Shown piece by piece: positions 17,987 through 27,136 of a DNA stretch of 64,000 bases. The stretch's first letter is position 1. Every line of letters starts with the position of its first letter. The stretch spans positions 62,001-126,000 of the forward strand of contig JBNKWZ010000015.1 of the NCBI GenBank assembly GCA_050300015.1, in the 5' to 3' direction. Source of the DNA: CAYZQH01 sp050300015. Lineage in GTDB: Bacteria; Pseudomonadota; Gammaproteobacteria; Pseudomonadales; Cellvibrionaceae. The position numbers were made by a program, and so were the translations under genes. The notes below the pieces were generated by a model. It ran no database searches, was not told the DNA's origin, and saw nothing but the letters and a program-made list of their open reading frames with translations.

Positions 17987-19693
17987 ATGCATCATTATAG
18001 AAATTTTTTGGGTTGGTTTCAGACTGGGTTGTTACGCATTCGTGCTAAAAAAGCAACAATATATAGAAAACAGTACGTTCGCTCAGAATGGGTAATATTG
18101 GCTATTAGCATCGCAATCGCCACGATATATAACCAAACGTTATGGGTAAAGCTCATTGAGCGCATAGATGTTATAAGTGTTAAAAGTGTTGTATTTAGTC
18201 TGTCATTACTGCTTCTGCATGTGGGCTTGCTAGTACTCCTTTTCAGCCCATTTAATCGGCGCTATTTTCTCAAGCCATTCGCGATATTAATAGTAAGTGT
18301 TTCCGCTTTAATTGCGTACTTTAATGGCTTGGGCATTGTTATCGACAAAAGTATGCTAATCAACATGCTGGAAACCGATACTAAAGAAGCCTTTGAGCTA
18401 CTAAGTGCTCAATTGCTATTCAAATGTTTCTTGTTCAGTGTTATACCAAGCGTGGTGATTTACAACTTTCCGATAAGTTACCCAAAGCGAAAGGTGGGTC
18501 AACTTTGGAGCTGGAGCATTGCAGGAGTTCTCATTGTAATCTCCGGTGGCCTTGTGTACGCAAATTATCAATATACGACATTTTTTGGACGTGAAAATAA
18601 TGATCTCTCGAACTATCTGAATCCTACATTTTCTATGGCTGCTGCTGTTAGGTTAGGCAAAGATCAACTTCAAAAGCAAGACGAATTTACGTGGATTGGC
18701 AATGATGCGAAACAAATAAAACATTCGCCCCAAAGGACCGTTGGCATATTTGTGGTGGGTGAAACAGCCCGAGCAGATCATTTTGGTATTAATGGCTACA
18801 AAAAAAATACTACGCCTAACCTCTCAGAGATCAACAACCTTCACAATTTTAAGGATGTGACTTCATGCGGCACGTCCACAGCTTTCTCTGTTCCTTGCAT
18901 GTTTTCATTTCTTTCCGTTGATGAGTACACACCCCGAAAGGCCAAGAGCCAGTCCAATGTGCTCGATGTACTGCAAAAGGCGGGTGTAAAAACCATATGG
19001 AGAGATAATAATTCAGATTGTAAAGGTGTTTGCTCAAGAATAGAAACACAGAATTTTAGACGAAGAATCGATATAACGTCGACATATTACCATGATGGAA
19101 CCTATGTGGATGAAATTTTAATTTCAGAACTCGATCAGTTAATCGACAACAACCCAGGAGACTTACTGATTGTGTTGCACCAACTGGGTAGTCACGGTCC
19201 AGCATACCACAGACGCTACCCCGAAAAATTCAAAAAATTTACCCCAACATGTGAGTCCGATTCACCTCAAAATTGCACTATAGAGCAAGTACAAAACAGC
19301 TATGACAACACCATTTTGTACACGGACTATGTGGTTGGGAAAGCGATTAAATATCTCCAGTCCAATAAGGATAAATATCAGTCCTTTTTACTCTATGCTT
19401 CCGACCACGGTGAATCTCTAGGTGAATCTGGCATTTATTTGCATGGTTTACCTAGAAATATAGCGCCAAGGGACCAGCGGCACATACCTATGGTTTTGTG
19501 GTTGTCGAATAACAACAGGCTTGATACGGGTAGTGTAAATGAAAACCTTTCTAGGTGTGAAACCCAGACATTAAATCATGATGTGTTATCTCATACTTTA
19601 CTATCGATGTTTGAAGTGACTTCGGCTGTTTATGATGATGCATTGAGTTTGGTTGGTAAGTCATGTACGACAAACGTTGCGAAGAGCCGTTAG
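17987..19693 (+). CDS. eptA: EptA-type phosphoethanolamine transferase
   Basis: 568 residues from ATG 17987; the frame is open back to a TTG at 17888, and neither start has a strong ribosome binding site. Five membrane spans (about residues 25-200) precede a periplasmic sulfatase-fold domain. The motifs follow E. coli EptA closely: GETARADHFGINGY (metal), SCGTSTAFSVPCMFS with the nucleophilic Thr, GSHGPAYHRRYP, and SDHGESLGESGIYLHGLP. These enzymes move phosphoethanolamine from phosphatidylethanolamine to lipid A, lowering surface charge and protecting against cationic peptides. A gap of 126 bases separates it from the receptor gene, and only four bases separate it from the next gene. A location inside a sigma/FecR/TonB operon is unusual. 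Confidence 0.88.
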   Translation: MHHYRNFLGWFQTGLLRIRAKKATIYRKQYVRSEWVILAISIAIATIYNQTLWVKLIERIDVISVKSVVFSLSLLLLHVGLLVLLFSPFNRRYFLKPFAILIVSVSALIAYFNGLGIVIDKSMLINMLETDTKEAFELLSAQLLFKCFLFSVIPSVVIYNFPISYPKRKVGQLWSWSIAGVLIVISGGLVYANYQYTTFFGRENNDLSNYLNPTFSMAAAVRLGKDQLQKQDEFTWIGNDAKQIKHSPQRTVGIFVVGETARADHFGINGYKKNTTPNLSEINNLHNFKDVTSCGTSTAFSVPCMFSFLSVDEYTPRKAKSQSNVLDVLQKAGVKTIWRDNNSDCKGVCSRIETQNFRRRIDITSTYYHDGTYVDEILISELDQLIDNNPGDLLIVLHQLGSHGPAYHRRYPEKFKKFTPTCESDSPQNCTIEQVQNSYDNTILYTDYVVGKAIKYLQSNKDKYQSFLLYASDHGESLGESGIYLHGLPRNIAPRDQRHIPMVLWLSNNNRLDTGSVNENLSRCETQTLNHDVLSHTLLSMFEVTSAVYDDALSLVGKSCTTNVAKSR

Positions 19694-19697
19694 ACGC

Positions 19698-21335
19698 ATG
19701 CAAATCAATGTTATTTTGTTTGTGGTTGTAATGGCGCTAAGTGCTCACTTGTGGGCCGGGCCCGAAAATACAGAGATCGTTATTAGGTCCATTTCCATCG
19801 ACAATCAAAATATATTTGACATGAACGACTCAAAAGAAAATTCTGGGTTGTATCGAGCAGCCAACTATCTACATTTTAAAACCAGAAAATCAGTTATTTT
19901 AAAAAATATTCTATTTTCAGTGGGCGATGCATACAGCTCGAAAATAATCGAAGAATCAGAGAGAATTCTTCGCGGTAACCGATATTTAAGGGCGGCTGTT
20001 ATCACTGCCAAAGTAGCAGATAGCAATGTTGATATTTATATCACTACAAAAGATACGTGGTCGACTAAGCCATCACTATCCTATGACAGGAAAGCAGATG
20101 CCACAAAAACAAAAATATCACTCGAAGAGGATAACCTCTTAGGTTATGGCATACATTCTGGCATCGAGCTCATCGACGACCCAGAAAGAAGTAAAGTTCG
20201 ACTAAAAATTTATAACAAAAACGTACTATCAACACGATATAATCTAAACCTAATGTATTCCAGCAACAGTGACGGCGACCAAAAATCCTTAAGTTTTGAG
20301 CGGCCATTCTATCAGCTGAACTCTACGCATGCTCAAGGTTTTTATTATGATGATCTGGTACAAATTGATTCTCTTTATGACCGCAATGGAAAAATCTATT
20401 CTTATAGGGTTGACCGGCAAGACCTAGACATATACAAAGGCTGGTCGTCTGGCTCAGGTGGGAAATATATTGTGCGCCATAAGGTAGGATTTCACTCCAA
20501 TACAGAGACGTTTACGCCCACTCCCACTGCGGAATGGCAAGCTCAGCCGACTACGGAAATACTTCCGTCAGTTTACCCTGAAAATATTCAAAAATTGCCC
20601 GAGAACCGATATAAGCGCTATCCTTACTATGCAATTGAATTGATTGAAGATAATTTCATAAAAACTTATAATTTTGAACAAATTGGTCGGACCGAAGATA
20701 GGCATGTTGGGTTGGGTTCAGAGTTAACATTGGGTTACGCAGGCGATGTATTTGACTCCAAAAATAGCAATTTTATAGCGGGGCTAACACTGAGCGACAG
20801 CTATTTATTTACTGGTAAGAGCTCTTTGAATGTCAATCTTAAGCTTGATTTTCAGTTTGACTCTTCCGTTATTAACAATATTTATCTAGATACAAAAGTA
20901 CAATATTTTTTCCAATTTACTTCAAATTGGCAAACCTATTTTGATTATGAGTATAGAATAATACATGATTTGGACTATCGAAAACAGCTTTATTTAGGCG
21001 GCTCCTCGGGGCTTAGGGGTTACCCTGAGCATTTCGTAAGCGGTACAAAAATCTCTAAGTTTACGTTAGAAGAGCGATATTTTTCAAACCTAAACCCTTG
21101 GCGCATCTGGAATATTGGCGCCGCAGTATTTTTTGATTCTGGTATGGCGAAAGGAGATTTTGATTTGGATAGACAGCCCAATCGTATATATAGTGACGTA
21201 GGTGCAGGGCTTAGAATTGCCAACAATCGTTCTTCCCTAGGAAGCATCATCCATCTAGATGTGGCATTTCCTTTAAATGCTCCTGAGGAAATCGGATCCT
21301 ATCAGATATCATTGACGGCAAAAAAGACATTTTAA
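19698..21335 (+). CDS. Omp85/TamA-like outer-membrane barrel with POTRA-like domain
   Basis: 545 residues from ATG 19698, selected because a clear signal peptide follows (cleaved after LWA). The N-terminal 120 residues look like one or two POTRA-type domains (LFSVGDAYSSKIIEESERIL, then NVDIYITTKDTW). The remainder is a beta barrel carrying the Omp85 loop-6 motif LGGSSGLRGYP, in which the LRGY core matches the family VRGF/Y signature. It ends LTAKKTF with a terminal Phe. Omp85 proteins insert or secrete proteins or lipids; this short, single-copy form beside two phosphotransferases may move a modified lipid or glycopolymer. Its substrate is unknown. Confidence 0.75.
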   Translation: MQINVILFVVVMALSAHLWAGPENTEIVIRSISIDNQNIFDMNDSKENSGLYRAANYLHFKTRKSVILKNILFSVGDAYSSKIIEESERILRGNRYLRAAVITAKVADSNVDIYITTKDTWSTKPSLSYDRKADATKTKISLEEDNLLGYGIHSGIELIDDPERSKVRLKIYNKNVLSTRYNLNLMYSSNSDGDQKSLSFERPFYQLNSTHAQGFYYDDLVQIDSLYDRNGKIYSYRVDRQDLDIYKGWSSGSGGKYIVRHKVGFHSNTETFTPTPTAEWQAQPTTEILPSVYPENIQKLPENRYKRYPYYAIELIEDNFIKTYNFEQIGRTEDRHVGLGSELTLGYAGDVFDSKNSNFIAGLTLSDSYLFTGKSSLNVNLKLDFQFDSSVINNIYLDTKVQYFFQFTSNWQTYFDYEYRIIHDLDYRKQLYLGGSSGLRGYPEHFVSGTKISKFTLEERYFSNLNPWRIWNIGAAVFFDSGMAKGDFDLDRQPNRIYSDVGAGLRIANNRSSLGSIIHLDVAFPLNAPEEIGSYQISLTAKKTF

Positions 21336-21352
21336 TATTGGTGAACGAATTT

Positions 21353-23323
21353 ATGAAAGCACTGGCAACTTCTATGCGTATATGTTTGGCGCAAATTGCA
21401 ATATTCAGTATAGCGTGTCTGTTTTTATGGAGTGTGAGTAGGTTTATTTATATTTCATTTTTATATCATGAACGCATACTCTCTATGAGCATGGATAGTT
21501 TTATTTTACTTCAGGGAATACGGTTTGATATCGTCACTATAGGCTATATAATCGCTATCCCGATGTTGTTGGCGCTGATGCTTTCTCCTTTCAAGAAACC
21601 TTGGCATTATTTTCAGCGATTGCTCACGTGGTATTTTTGCAGCGTGTTCGCGGTAGTCGTTTTTCTCGAATTATCGACGCCATCATTTATTGATCAGTTC
21701 GACATCCGCCCAAATATTCTCTTTGTTGAGTATCTAAAATATCCCAAGGAAGTAATATCCACGCTGCTTGGCGCCTACAGTGTTGATTTAATGGCCGCCT
21801 GTATGATTGTACCTTCTGCAACTCTGGGTGTGTGGGCAGTTTTACGAAGGTCTCGAAGCACGAACGCGTCCAGCATAAAAGGTAACCTCATTTTAGCGCC
21901 TATCTGTATAGTCGTTACATTTATCGGTATCCGTTCGACATTCGATCACCGTCCTGTCAACCCAAGCGTGGTTGCTGCAACCCCGGATTTAATGGTCAAT
22001 AGTCTCGCTTTGAACTCAACCTACTCAGTACTCTACGCAGTGTACGCGGGTGTTGAAGATGAAAAGGGACGCGTTAAATATGGAAAAATGGCAGCGGATG
22101 AAGCAGTATCCATTGTAAAGAATCATATTAATGTTCCCAGTGACCAGTTTGTTTCGGAAGCTTATCCTACATTACATATCCAAAAGCCACTTAGAAATAC
22201 CAAAAGACCGCCGAACCTCGTAATTCTGTTAGAAGAAAGTCTTGGTGCAGAATTTGTGGGATCTCTCGGCGGGCTACCCTTAACCCCCAATCTAGACAAC
22301 TTAAAATCGGAAGGCCTATGGTTTGAGAATATGTATGCTACAGGAACGCGTTCCGTGCGTGGCATAGAGGCGGTTGTAACGGGCTTTCCTCCTACGCCTG
22401 CTCGCAGTGTCGTAAAACTGCAGAAGTCTCAAAAGTCTTTTTTCACAATTGCGCAGCTGCTAGGCAATCTTGGCTATGATACAAGCTTTATTTACGGTGG
22501 CGCGGCGCATTTTGATAACATGCGAAGCTTCTTCGTCGGCAACGGCTTCAATACTATTATCGAAGAAAAGGATTACGTTAATCCGAGTTTTAGGGGGTCT
22601 TGGGGTGTATCGGATGAAGATTTGTTCGAAAGGGCTCACGCTACATTTGATAGTTACAACGGGACACCGTTTTTTAGCTTAGTATTCAGCTCCTCGAATC
22701 ATAGCCCTTTTGAATACCCTGAGGGGAAAATCGATCGCTATGATAATGACGTTCATACGGTAAACAACGCGGTGAAATATGCAGACTATGCATTGGGTCA
22801 CTTTTTTAAATTGGCCAAACAGTCTAAGTATTGGGATAACACGATATTTGTTGTTGTAGCAGATCACAATTCCCGAGTATATGGCGACGATCTGGTTCCT
22901 ATTGAACGATTTCATATTCCCTGTCTTATTATAGGTGCGGGTGTCGAACCTCAGCAGTACGCGCGTATTGCCAGCCAAATTGACTTAGTTCCTACTTTGC
23001 TTTCATTGATGGGGATATCGTCTGTGCACCCTACCGTGGGTGTTGATCTTTTGGACCCAAAACTGGCCAACTCTCCTGGTCGCGCGATTATGCAGTTTCA
23101 TCAAACACAAGCTTATAGATTGGGGGATGAGGTAGTTGTTTTACAACCACACCAGTCACCGCAAAGTTTTTATTACAAAGACCGTAGTTTGGTACCTGCG
23201 GAAGTGTTAAATACAAAGCTTGTAGCCACTGCATTGGCTTATTCCACATTTGGTTCCTATGCCTACAATCATCAGCTGTATCAGTTACCTCCCCAATTTA
23301 TGACGGGTTCGATGCCTAAGTAA
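21353..23323 (+). CDS. LTA-synthase-like phosphoglycerol/phosphoethanolamine transferase
   Basis: 656 residues from ATG 21353, with GGTG upstream; an alternative TTG at 21338 lies three bases after the Omp85 stop. Five membrane spans (about 1-195) precede an extracytoplasmic sulfatase-fold domain (about 285-590). Visible motifs: LVILLEESLGAEFVGSLGG (metal ligand Glu), ATGTRSVRGIEAVVTGFPP with the nucleophilic Thr, and VVADHNSRVYG near the end. The family includes lipoteichoic acid synthase and the OpgB-type transferases that decorate periplasmic glucans. Together with the EptA-type enzyme upstream it suggests that the operon adds phospho-head-groups to surface glycolipids or glucans. Confidence 0.83.
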   Translation: MKALATSMRICLAQIAIFSIACLFLWSVSRFIYISFLYHERILSMSMDSFILLQGIRFDIVTIGYIIAIPMLLALMLSPFKKPWHYFQRLLTWYFCSVFAVVVFLELSTPSFIDQFDIRPNILFVEYLKYPKEVISTLLGAYSVDLMAACMIVPSATLGVWAVLRRSRSTNASSIKGNLILAPICIVVTFIGIRSTFDHRPVNPSVVAATPDLMVNSLALNSTYSVLYAVYAGVEDEKGRVKYGKMAADEAVSIVKNHINVPSDQFVSEAYPTLHIQKPLRNTKRPPNLVILLEESLGAEFVGSLGGLPLTPNLDNLKSEGLWFENMYATGTRSVRGIEAVVTGFPPTPARSVVKLQKSQKSFFTIAQLLGNLGYDTSFIYGGAAHFDNMRSFFVGNGFNTIIEEKDYVNPSFRGSWGVSDEDLFERAHATFDSYNGTPFFSLVFSSSNHSPFEYPEGKIDRYDNDVHTVNNAVKYADYALGHFFKLAKQSKYWDNTIFVVVADHNSRVYGDDLVPIERFHIPCLIIGAGVEPQQYARIASQIDLVPTLLSLMGISSVHPTVGVDLLDPKLANSPGRAIMQFHQTQAYRLGDEVVVLQPHQSPQSFYYKDRSLVPAEVLNTKLVATALAYSTFGSYAYNHQLYQLPPQFMTGSMPK

Positions 23324-23898
23324 GGTGAAATTTATCAATTTTGGATGGGATCGTATTCAATATACTAAGGCGAAACGTATCGCTCTACAAAGGGAATGAG
23401 GCACTCGAGGAGCCTCCGACCAAGTACAAACGGCTTCTGACTAGCAGAGCGTTCCCGAGGTTGAGGCCGTGTTGTACCGATTTGTATGAATTGAACAAGG
23501 GCTGCTGACGTGTTACCCGTCAAAGCCTCTGCCCTTGTGCCACCCCAAAAAACCGTCTAAAGCTTCTAGAAAGAATAGCGAGTCTGAAGATTTGGACCAA
23601 ATTCCCTAGAGCGCCGTAGGCGCCCTCTCCCTTATTCGCGCTGGGACAGCGCCACTTCCTTGTCGTTGATCGCTACACAGTGCACGAATGCACGCGTTGA
23701 GTTGCTTACCGATGGTTCTGCCCTTCCAACATGTCGAGGACATGGAATTTAATATAGCGCTCCCAGTGAGTATTCATGAGCTATTATAAAGAGTAAACCC
23801 ATTTTAATATAACCACATTAGATTAAGCGTGACTTGAATATTCCAAAGGAATATATATTGTAAGGGATGGGATTATTGGTTGTCTTACCGGATAGGAT
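23324..23898. other. Intergenic region after the sigma operon
   Basis: 575 bases with no recognised gene. Short dyads are present (for example TGACG...CGTCA near 23508-23524) but no T-run or conserved RNA shape that I can name. The diguanylate cyclase promoter should lie near the right end. Confidence 0.3.
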
Positions 23899-25191
23899 AT
23901 GAGTAAACGGTACAATTTAGCATTTACCATTGCATACAGTGTTTTGTCAGTTTGCCTTGTGACGACTGCCCTGTGGTATATCATCGAGCCGAAAAGATCA
24001 CTTCAACTTTTGCCAAGCCGCGATGCCGCAATTCACCTATACGCAGACTCAATTGAGCCAAGTGGTTCCAGTCAGTTTAAATGGCTGGACCGGAGCTCTG
24101 TGACATATGAATGCGATATTGGTTATGGCATTGAGTACCCCTATTGTGGCCTGGTGATTAAGTTTAAAAAACCCAATACGACAAATATGGAGGCCCCTGA
24201 TGAATTTGACTACCAGCAGGCATGGAGTTACAGCCTTCTTGATTACGACACCATAGAGCTGTCTTTGGAGTATGAGGGGGATTCACCTCGTCTTAATTTC
24301 TTTTTACGAACGGGTCACCCATTACCCAAAAACTTTGCAGAATACGAAAAGAAAACCTACCTATACGTGCCATTTTCGTCTGACCGAAATCAGGTGAAGG
24401 TATCGATCGCAGATTTGACCCCTCCAAGTTGGTGGGTTGAGAAAATGGCTCTCGACCCAGACCCAGAGCATATTGATATTGATCTCAGTCACGTATTTGA
24501 AATTGGGCTGGATTTACCGCCAAAGCCCTCGAGCGGGGCTCATACATTTCAATTGAAACGGGTGGTAGCTTCAAAACTCTATATCCCCAGCGTGCTGGTT
24601 CAATCTGCACTATTGATTCTGATTTCTCTGATGGCAATCACCGGGGTATTGCATTTACTGCTAAAACGCACTGTCAATAAAATTGATAAGGAAAATCAAA
24701 GTTTGCGAGAAAAAGTCAACGCAGACCCGCTCACTCAGTGCCTGAATCGCACGGGGTTGGATACCATCGTGACACGAATATTCCCATTACTCAAAGAGGC
24801 GAAAATGTATGTCATCGTCCTGGATATTGATCACTTTAAGAATATTAATGACACCTATGGCCATGCTGTCGGAGACGAAATTCTAAAGCAAACCGCCGAA
24901 AGTTTGACCGACCAATTGCGCAAAGAGGATGTTTTGGGGCGTTGGGGGGGGGAAGAGTTTGTAATCATCACTCGGCTTGAAGATGATCACATAGACGCCT
25001 TTATCTCTCGCCTGATGCAATCGCTTACCTCCATTACTTTTGACAAAGCCCCCCACGATTTTCAGGTGACGATGAGTGTCGGCGTGTCAGAGGTGCGCAT
25101 TAGAGAGCCCTTCAAAGAGGCCTTTGAGCGCGCAGATGAAGCCATGTATGTTGCCAAAACATCAGGCCGCAATGCGTGGAGGATGGGTTAA
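23899..25191 (+). CDS. Membrane-bound diguanylate cyclase (GGEEF)
   Basis: 430 residues. N-terminal span (about 8-28), a periplasmic beta-rich sensor region resembling a galactose-binding fold (about 35-225), a second span (about 230-252), then a GGDEF domain (about 275-430). The active site reads GGEEF, and the product-inhibition I-site RKED lies exactly five residues upstream, so the enzyme is probably active and feedback-controlled by cyclic di-GMP. Substrate-contact motifs DPLTQCLNR and DIDHFKNIND are intact. The sensor domain could read an extracellular sugar, given the neighbouring polysaccharide genes (inference). A run of nine G (24944-24952) lies inside the GGEEF codons. Confidence 0.9.
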   Translation: MSKRYNLAFTIAYSVLSVCLVTTALWYIIEPKRSLQLLPSRDAAIHLYADSIEPSGSSQFKWLDRSSVTYECDIGYGIEYPYCGLVIKFKKPNTTNMEAPDEFDYQQAWSYSLLDYDTIELSLEYEGDSPRLNFFLRTGHPLPKNFAEYEKKTYLYVPFSSDRNQVKVSIADLTPPSWWVEKMALDPDPEHIDIDLSHVFEIGLDLPPKPSSGAHTFQLKRVVASKLYIPSVLVQSALLILISLMAITGVLHLLLKRTVNKIDKENQSLREKVNADPLTQCLNRTGLDTIVTRIFPLLKEAKMYVIVLDIDHFKNINDTYGHAVGDEILKQTAESLTDQLRKEDVLGRWGGEEFVIITRLEDDHIDAFISRLMQSLTSITFDKAPHDFQVTMSVGVSEVRIREPFKEAFERADEAMYVAKTSGRNAWRMG

Positions 25192-25199
25192 GCCCCGCC

Positions 25200-25415
25200 T
25201 CAGTCGATACTTGGGCCGCAGTTATTTAAGCCGCCGGCAGTAGCGATCAAGACTTGGGCGACCACTTGACAACTGTCTAAAACACCTTTGTTTAACTCCG
25301 CAAGTGTGACGCATGTCACGTGAATTGGGTGATCTGCCAATATCGTGACCTGTTCGTTTTTAGCTAAAAGCTCGACGTCATATGATTCGCGTATTTGGAC
25401 GCTGGAGCCGGTCAA
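25200..25415 (-). CDS. Possible small hypothetical protein or 3' gene remnant
   Basis: A 71-codon frame on the minus strand in an otherwise empty gap. Only a TTG start is available and there is no ribosome binding site, but the translated sequence is protein-like and ends GGLNNCGPSID. A similar ending (GLSGTNCPQSD) closes another minus-strand frame at 28434-28664. It may be the tail of a decayed gene. Low certainty. Confidence 0.22.
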   Translation of the reverse strand: MTGSSVQIRESYDVELLAKNEQVTILADHPIHVTCVTLAELNKGVLDSCQVVAQVLIATAGGLNNCGPSID

Positions 25416-25530
25416 AAGATGGGCGATTCCAACGGGTCAACTGAGCAGCAAAGCAAGTCCGCTTAAATGCTCGGCTGGTTACTATTCGGTTGGCAGCGTC
25501 TTGTTCTCAGTATTGGTGACGAGTGATTCA

Positions 25531-26760
25531 ATGAATCCAATGAAAGCCATCTTGTTCAACATCCACGATCTGGTATTGGTCTTTGTACTAGGCCTTTGCG
25601 GGCTTTTGGCTTTGCTATCCGCTCATAACGGAAGAGTAAACCTACCCTCTAGAAATTTTCTTACGGCGTTTTTCGTGTTAAACGCCATGATTGCTCTAGA
25701 TACCTTGTTGTTCTGGGGGGATGGCGTCAAGTATGCCGCGTTTGAATTGTCGCCTTGGTTACTGACCTTGTTCAGTTTTGCTGCGTTCGCCTTTGGTCCC
25801 ATTCTTTACTGGGTCATTCGTGCTGAGTCGAAGGGTATTGCGCGTTGCCATTGGACCCTAGGTTTACACTTAATACCCGCCCTACTCACCCCATTCTATC
25901 TATACTGGGCGTGTTACCAATTCCCAGTGGATACTCAGCGAGAGCTCATACTGAACCTCGGAGTGTACAGTATCCCAGAGGCACACTTTTCGTCATTTAT
26001 GACGCTTAAAAAACTGTCTCCGGTCGTCTATGGTATTTTGAGCGTTGTGGTGCTGTGTCAGAACTCCAAATACCTTCGTCACAATTTGTGGGACTTCCGC
26101 CATTTATTGTATTTAACTGTGGGTTTTACCCTATTACGCCTGTGGATTTTGGTGACCCACTGGTGTGGGCAGTGGCTACACAGTGTTTCAGTTGATGGAA
26201 TGGGTATTTTAAGTAATTACATGACCTTAGCGCTTCTGGCTGGGGTCGTCTTATTTTGCTTCACTGCTCGCAACAAAACACCCGTAAACACCCAAACGAA
26301 TATTCAGCGCAATATCAACAATAATAAAAATGATGGGTGGTCGCCTGAAATACAGGCTGAACAACCGGCCTCATCATCTGAGACACCAACTCAAAAAGCG
26401 CTTTCATTGCGCATTCAAGCATTAATACAAAATGAAAAGCCTTATTTAAATACGAGGTTAAATCTAAGTCGCTTCGCCGAGGGGTTGGGTGAGTCGCCTA
26501 GGCTGGTTTCAACGACAATCAACCGTGAATTCCATCACAATTTTCAGGAGTTTATTAATGGCCACCGCTTGAACCATGCTAAAAACTTATTGTGTGATGT
26601 GAACCACCTAGATCTACCTATCATCGAAATAGCTCAGCGTTCGGGGTTCAACAGTAAGGCAACATTTAACCGACTATTCAAACATTCAGAGGGTATGTCA
26701 CCCACTGAGTATCGGGATAGAACGTTATCTTTATCGGGCGGCCACTTTTCGCACGGATGA
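25531..26760 (+). CDS. Membrane-anchored AraC-family transcription regulator
   Basis: 409 residues from ATG 25531 (a second ATG follows at 25540). About seven membrane spans fill residues 8-245, then a low-complexity Asn/Gln/Ser linker (about 250-300) leads to an AraC DNA-binding domain (about 310-400). That domain has two helix-turn-helix units (LNLSRFAEGLGESPRLVSTT; IIEIAQRSGFNSKATFNRLF) and the family end SPTEYR. Regulators with an integral-membrane sensor of this type are common next to polysaccharide-degradation genes in Alteromonadales and Cellvibrionales. The GH16 gene follows 376 bases downstream on the same strand and is the obvious target. Confidence 0.85.
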   Translation: MNPMKAILFNIHDLVLVFVLGLCGLLALLSAHNGRVNLPSRNFLTAFFVLNAMIALDTLLFWGDGVKYAAFELSPWLLTLFSFAAFAFGPILYWVIRAESKGIARCHWTLGLHLIPALLTPFYLYWACYQFPVDTQRELILNLGVYSIPEAHFSSFMTLKKLSPVVYGILSVVVLCQNSKYLRHNLWDFRHLLYLTVGFTLLRLWILVTHWCGQWLHSVSVDGMGILSNYMTLALLAGVVLFCFTARNKTPVNTQTNIQRNINNNKNDGWSPEIQAEQPASSSETPTQKALSLRIQALIQNEKPYLNTRLNLSRFAEGLGESPRLVSTTINREFHHNFQEFINGHRLNHAKNLLCDVNHLDLPIIEIAQRSGFNSKATFNRLFKHSEGMSPTEYRDRTLSLSGGHFSHG

Positions 26761-27136
26761 ATACCCTAAAGGTTACGTTGTAACCATTATCTTTTGAATA
26801 GCTCCTCCGAATGAGCGTTTTTGTCTATTCAAACCATCACACTTGTTGCTTATTGACTATCCGTGCACTTTCAGTTGTATTGGCTTCGGCACACTCAATT
26901 GTATGATAAATAAATGCAGTGTTCGGTGAGGTGGTTCCAACATAGCTCGAGGCCTGCTTGAGCTAGACAATACTGCGTCTCAATTTGCTCGATTCATACA
27001 TTGAGCCTTTACCTACTGTGAGTTTCAGCACAAGCTAACGCTTTTGGGCCGAGGGATACCCTTGGGCTTGTTGCGCCGGGGTTACTTGTTGCGTTATAAC
27101 CCGAGGCAATGCCGAGAATGAATTGTTGGAGCACCT
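26761..27136. other. Gap between AraC regulator and GH16 gene
   Basis: A 9-bp inverted repeat (TTTGAATAG at 26793-26801 with its complement at 26825-26833) encloses a smaller GCTC/GAGC stem followed by five T; it may end the regulator transcript. The remaining 300 bases should include the GH16 promoter, but no clear box was found. Confidence 0.35.
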
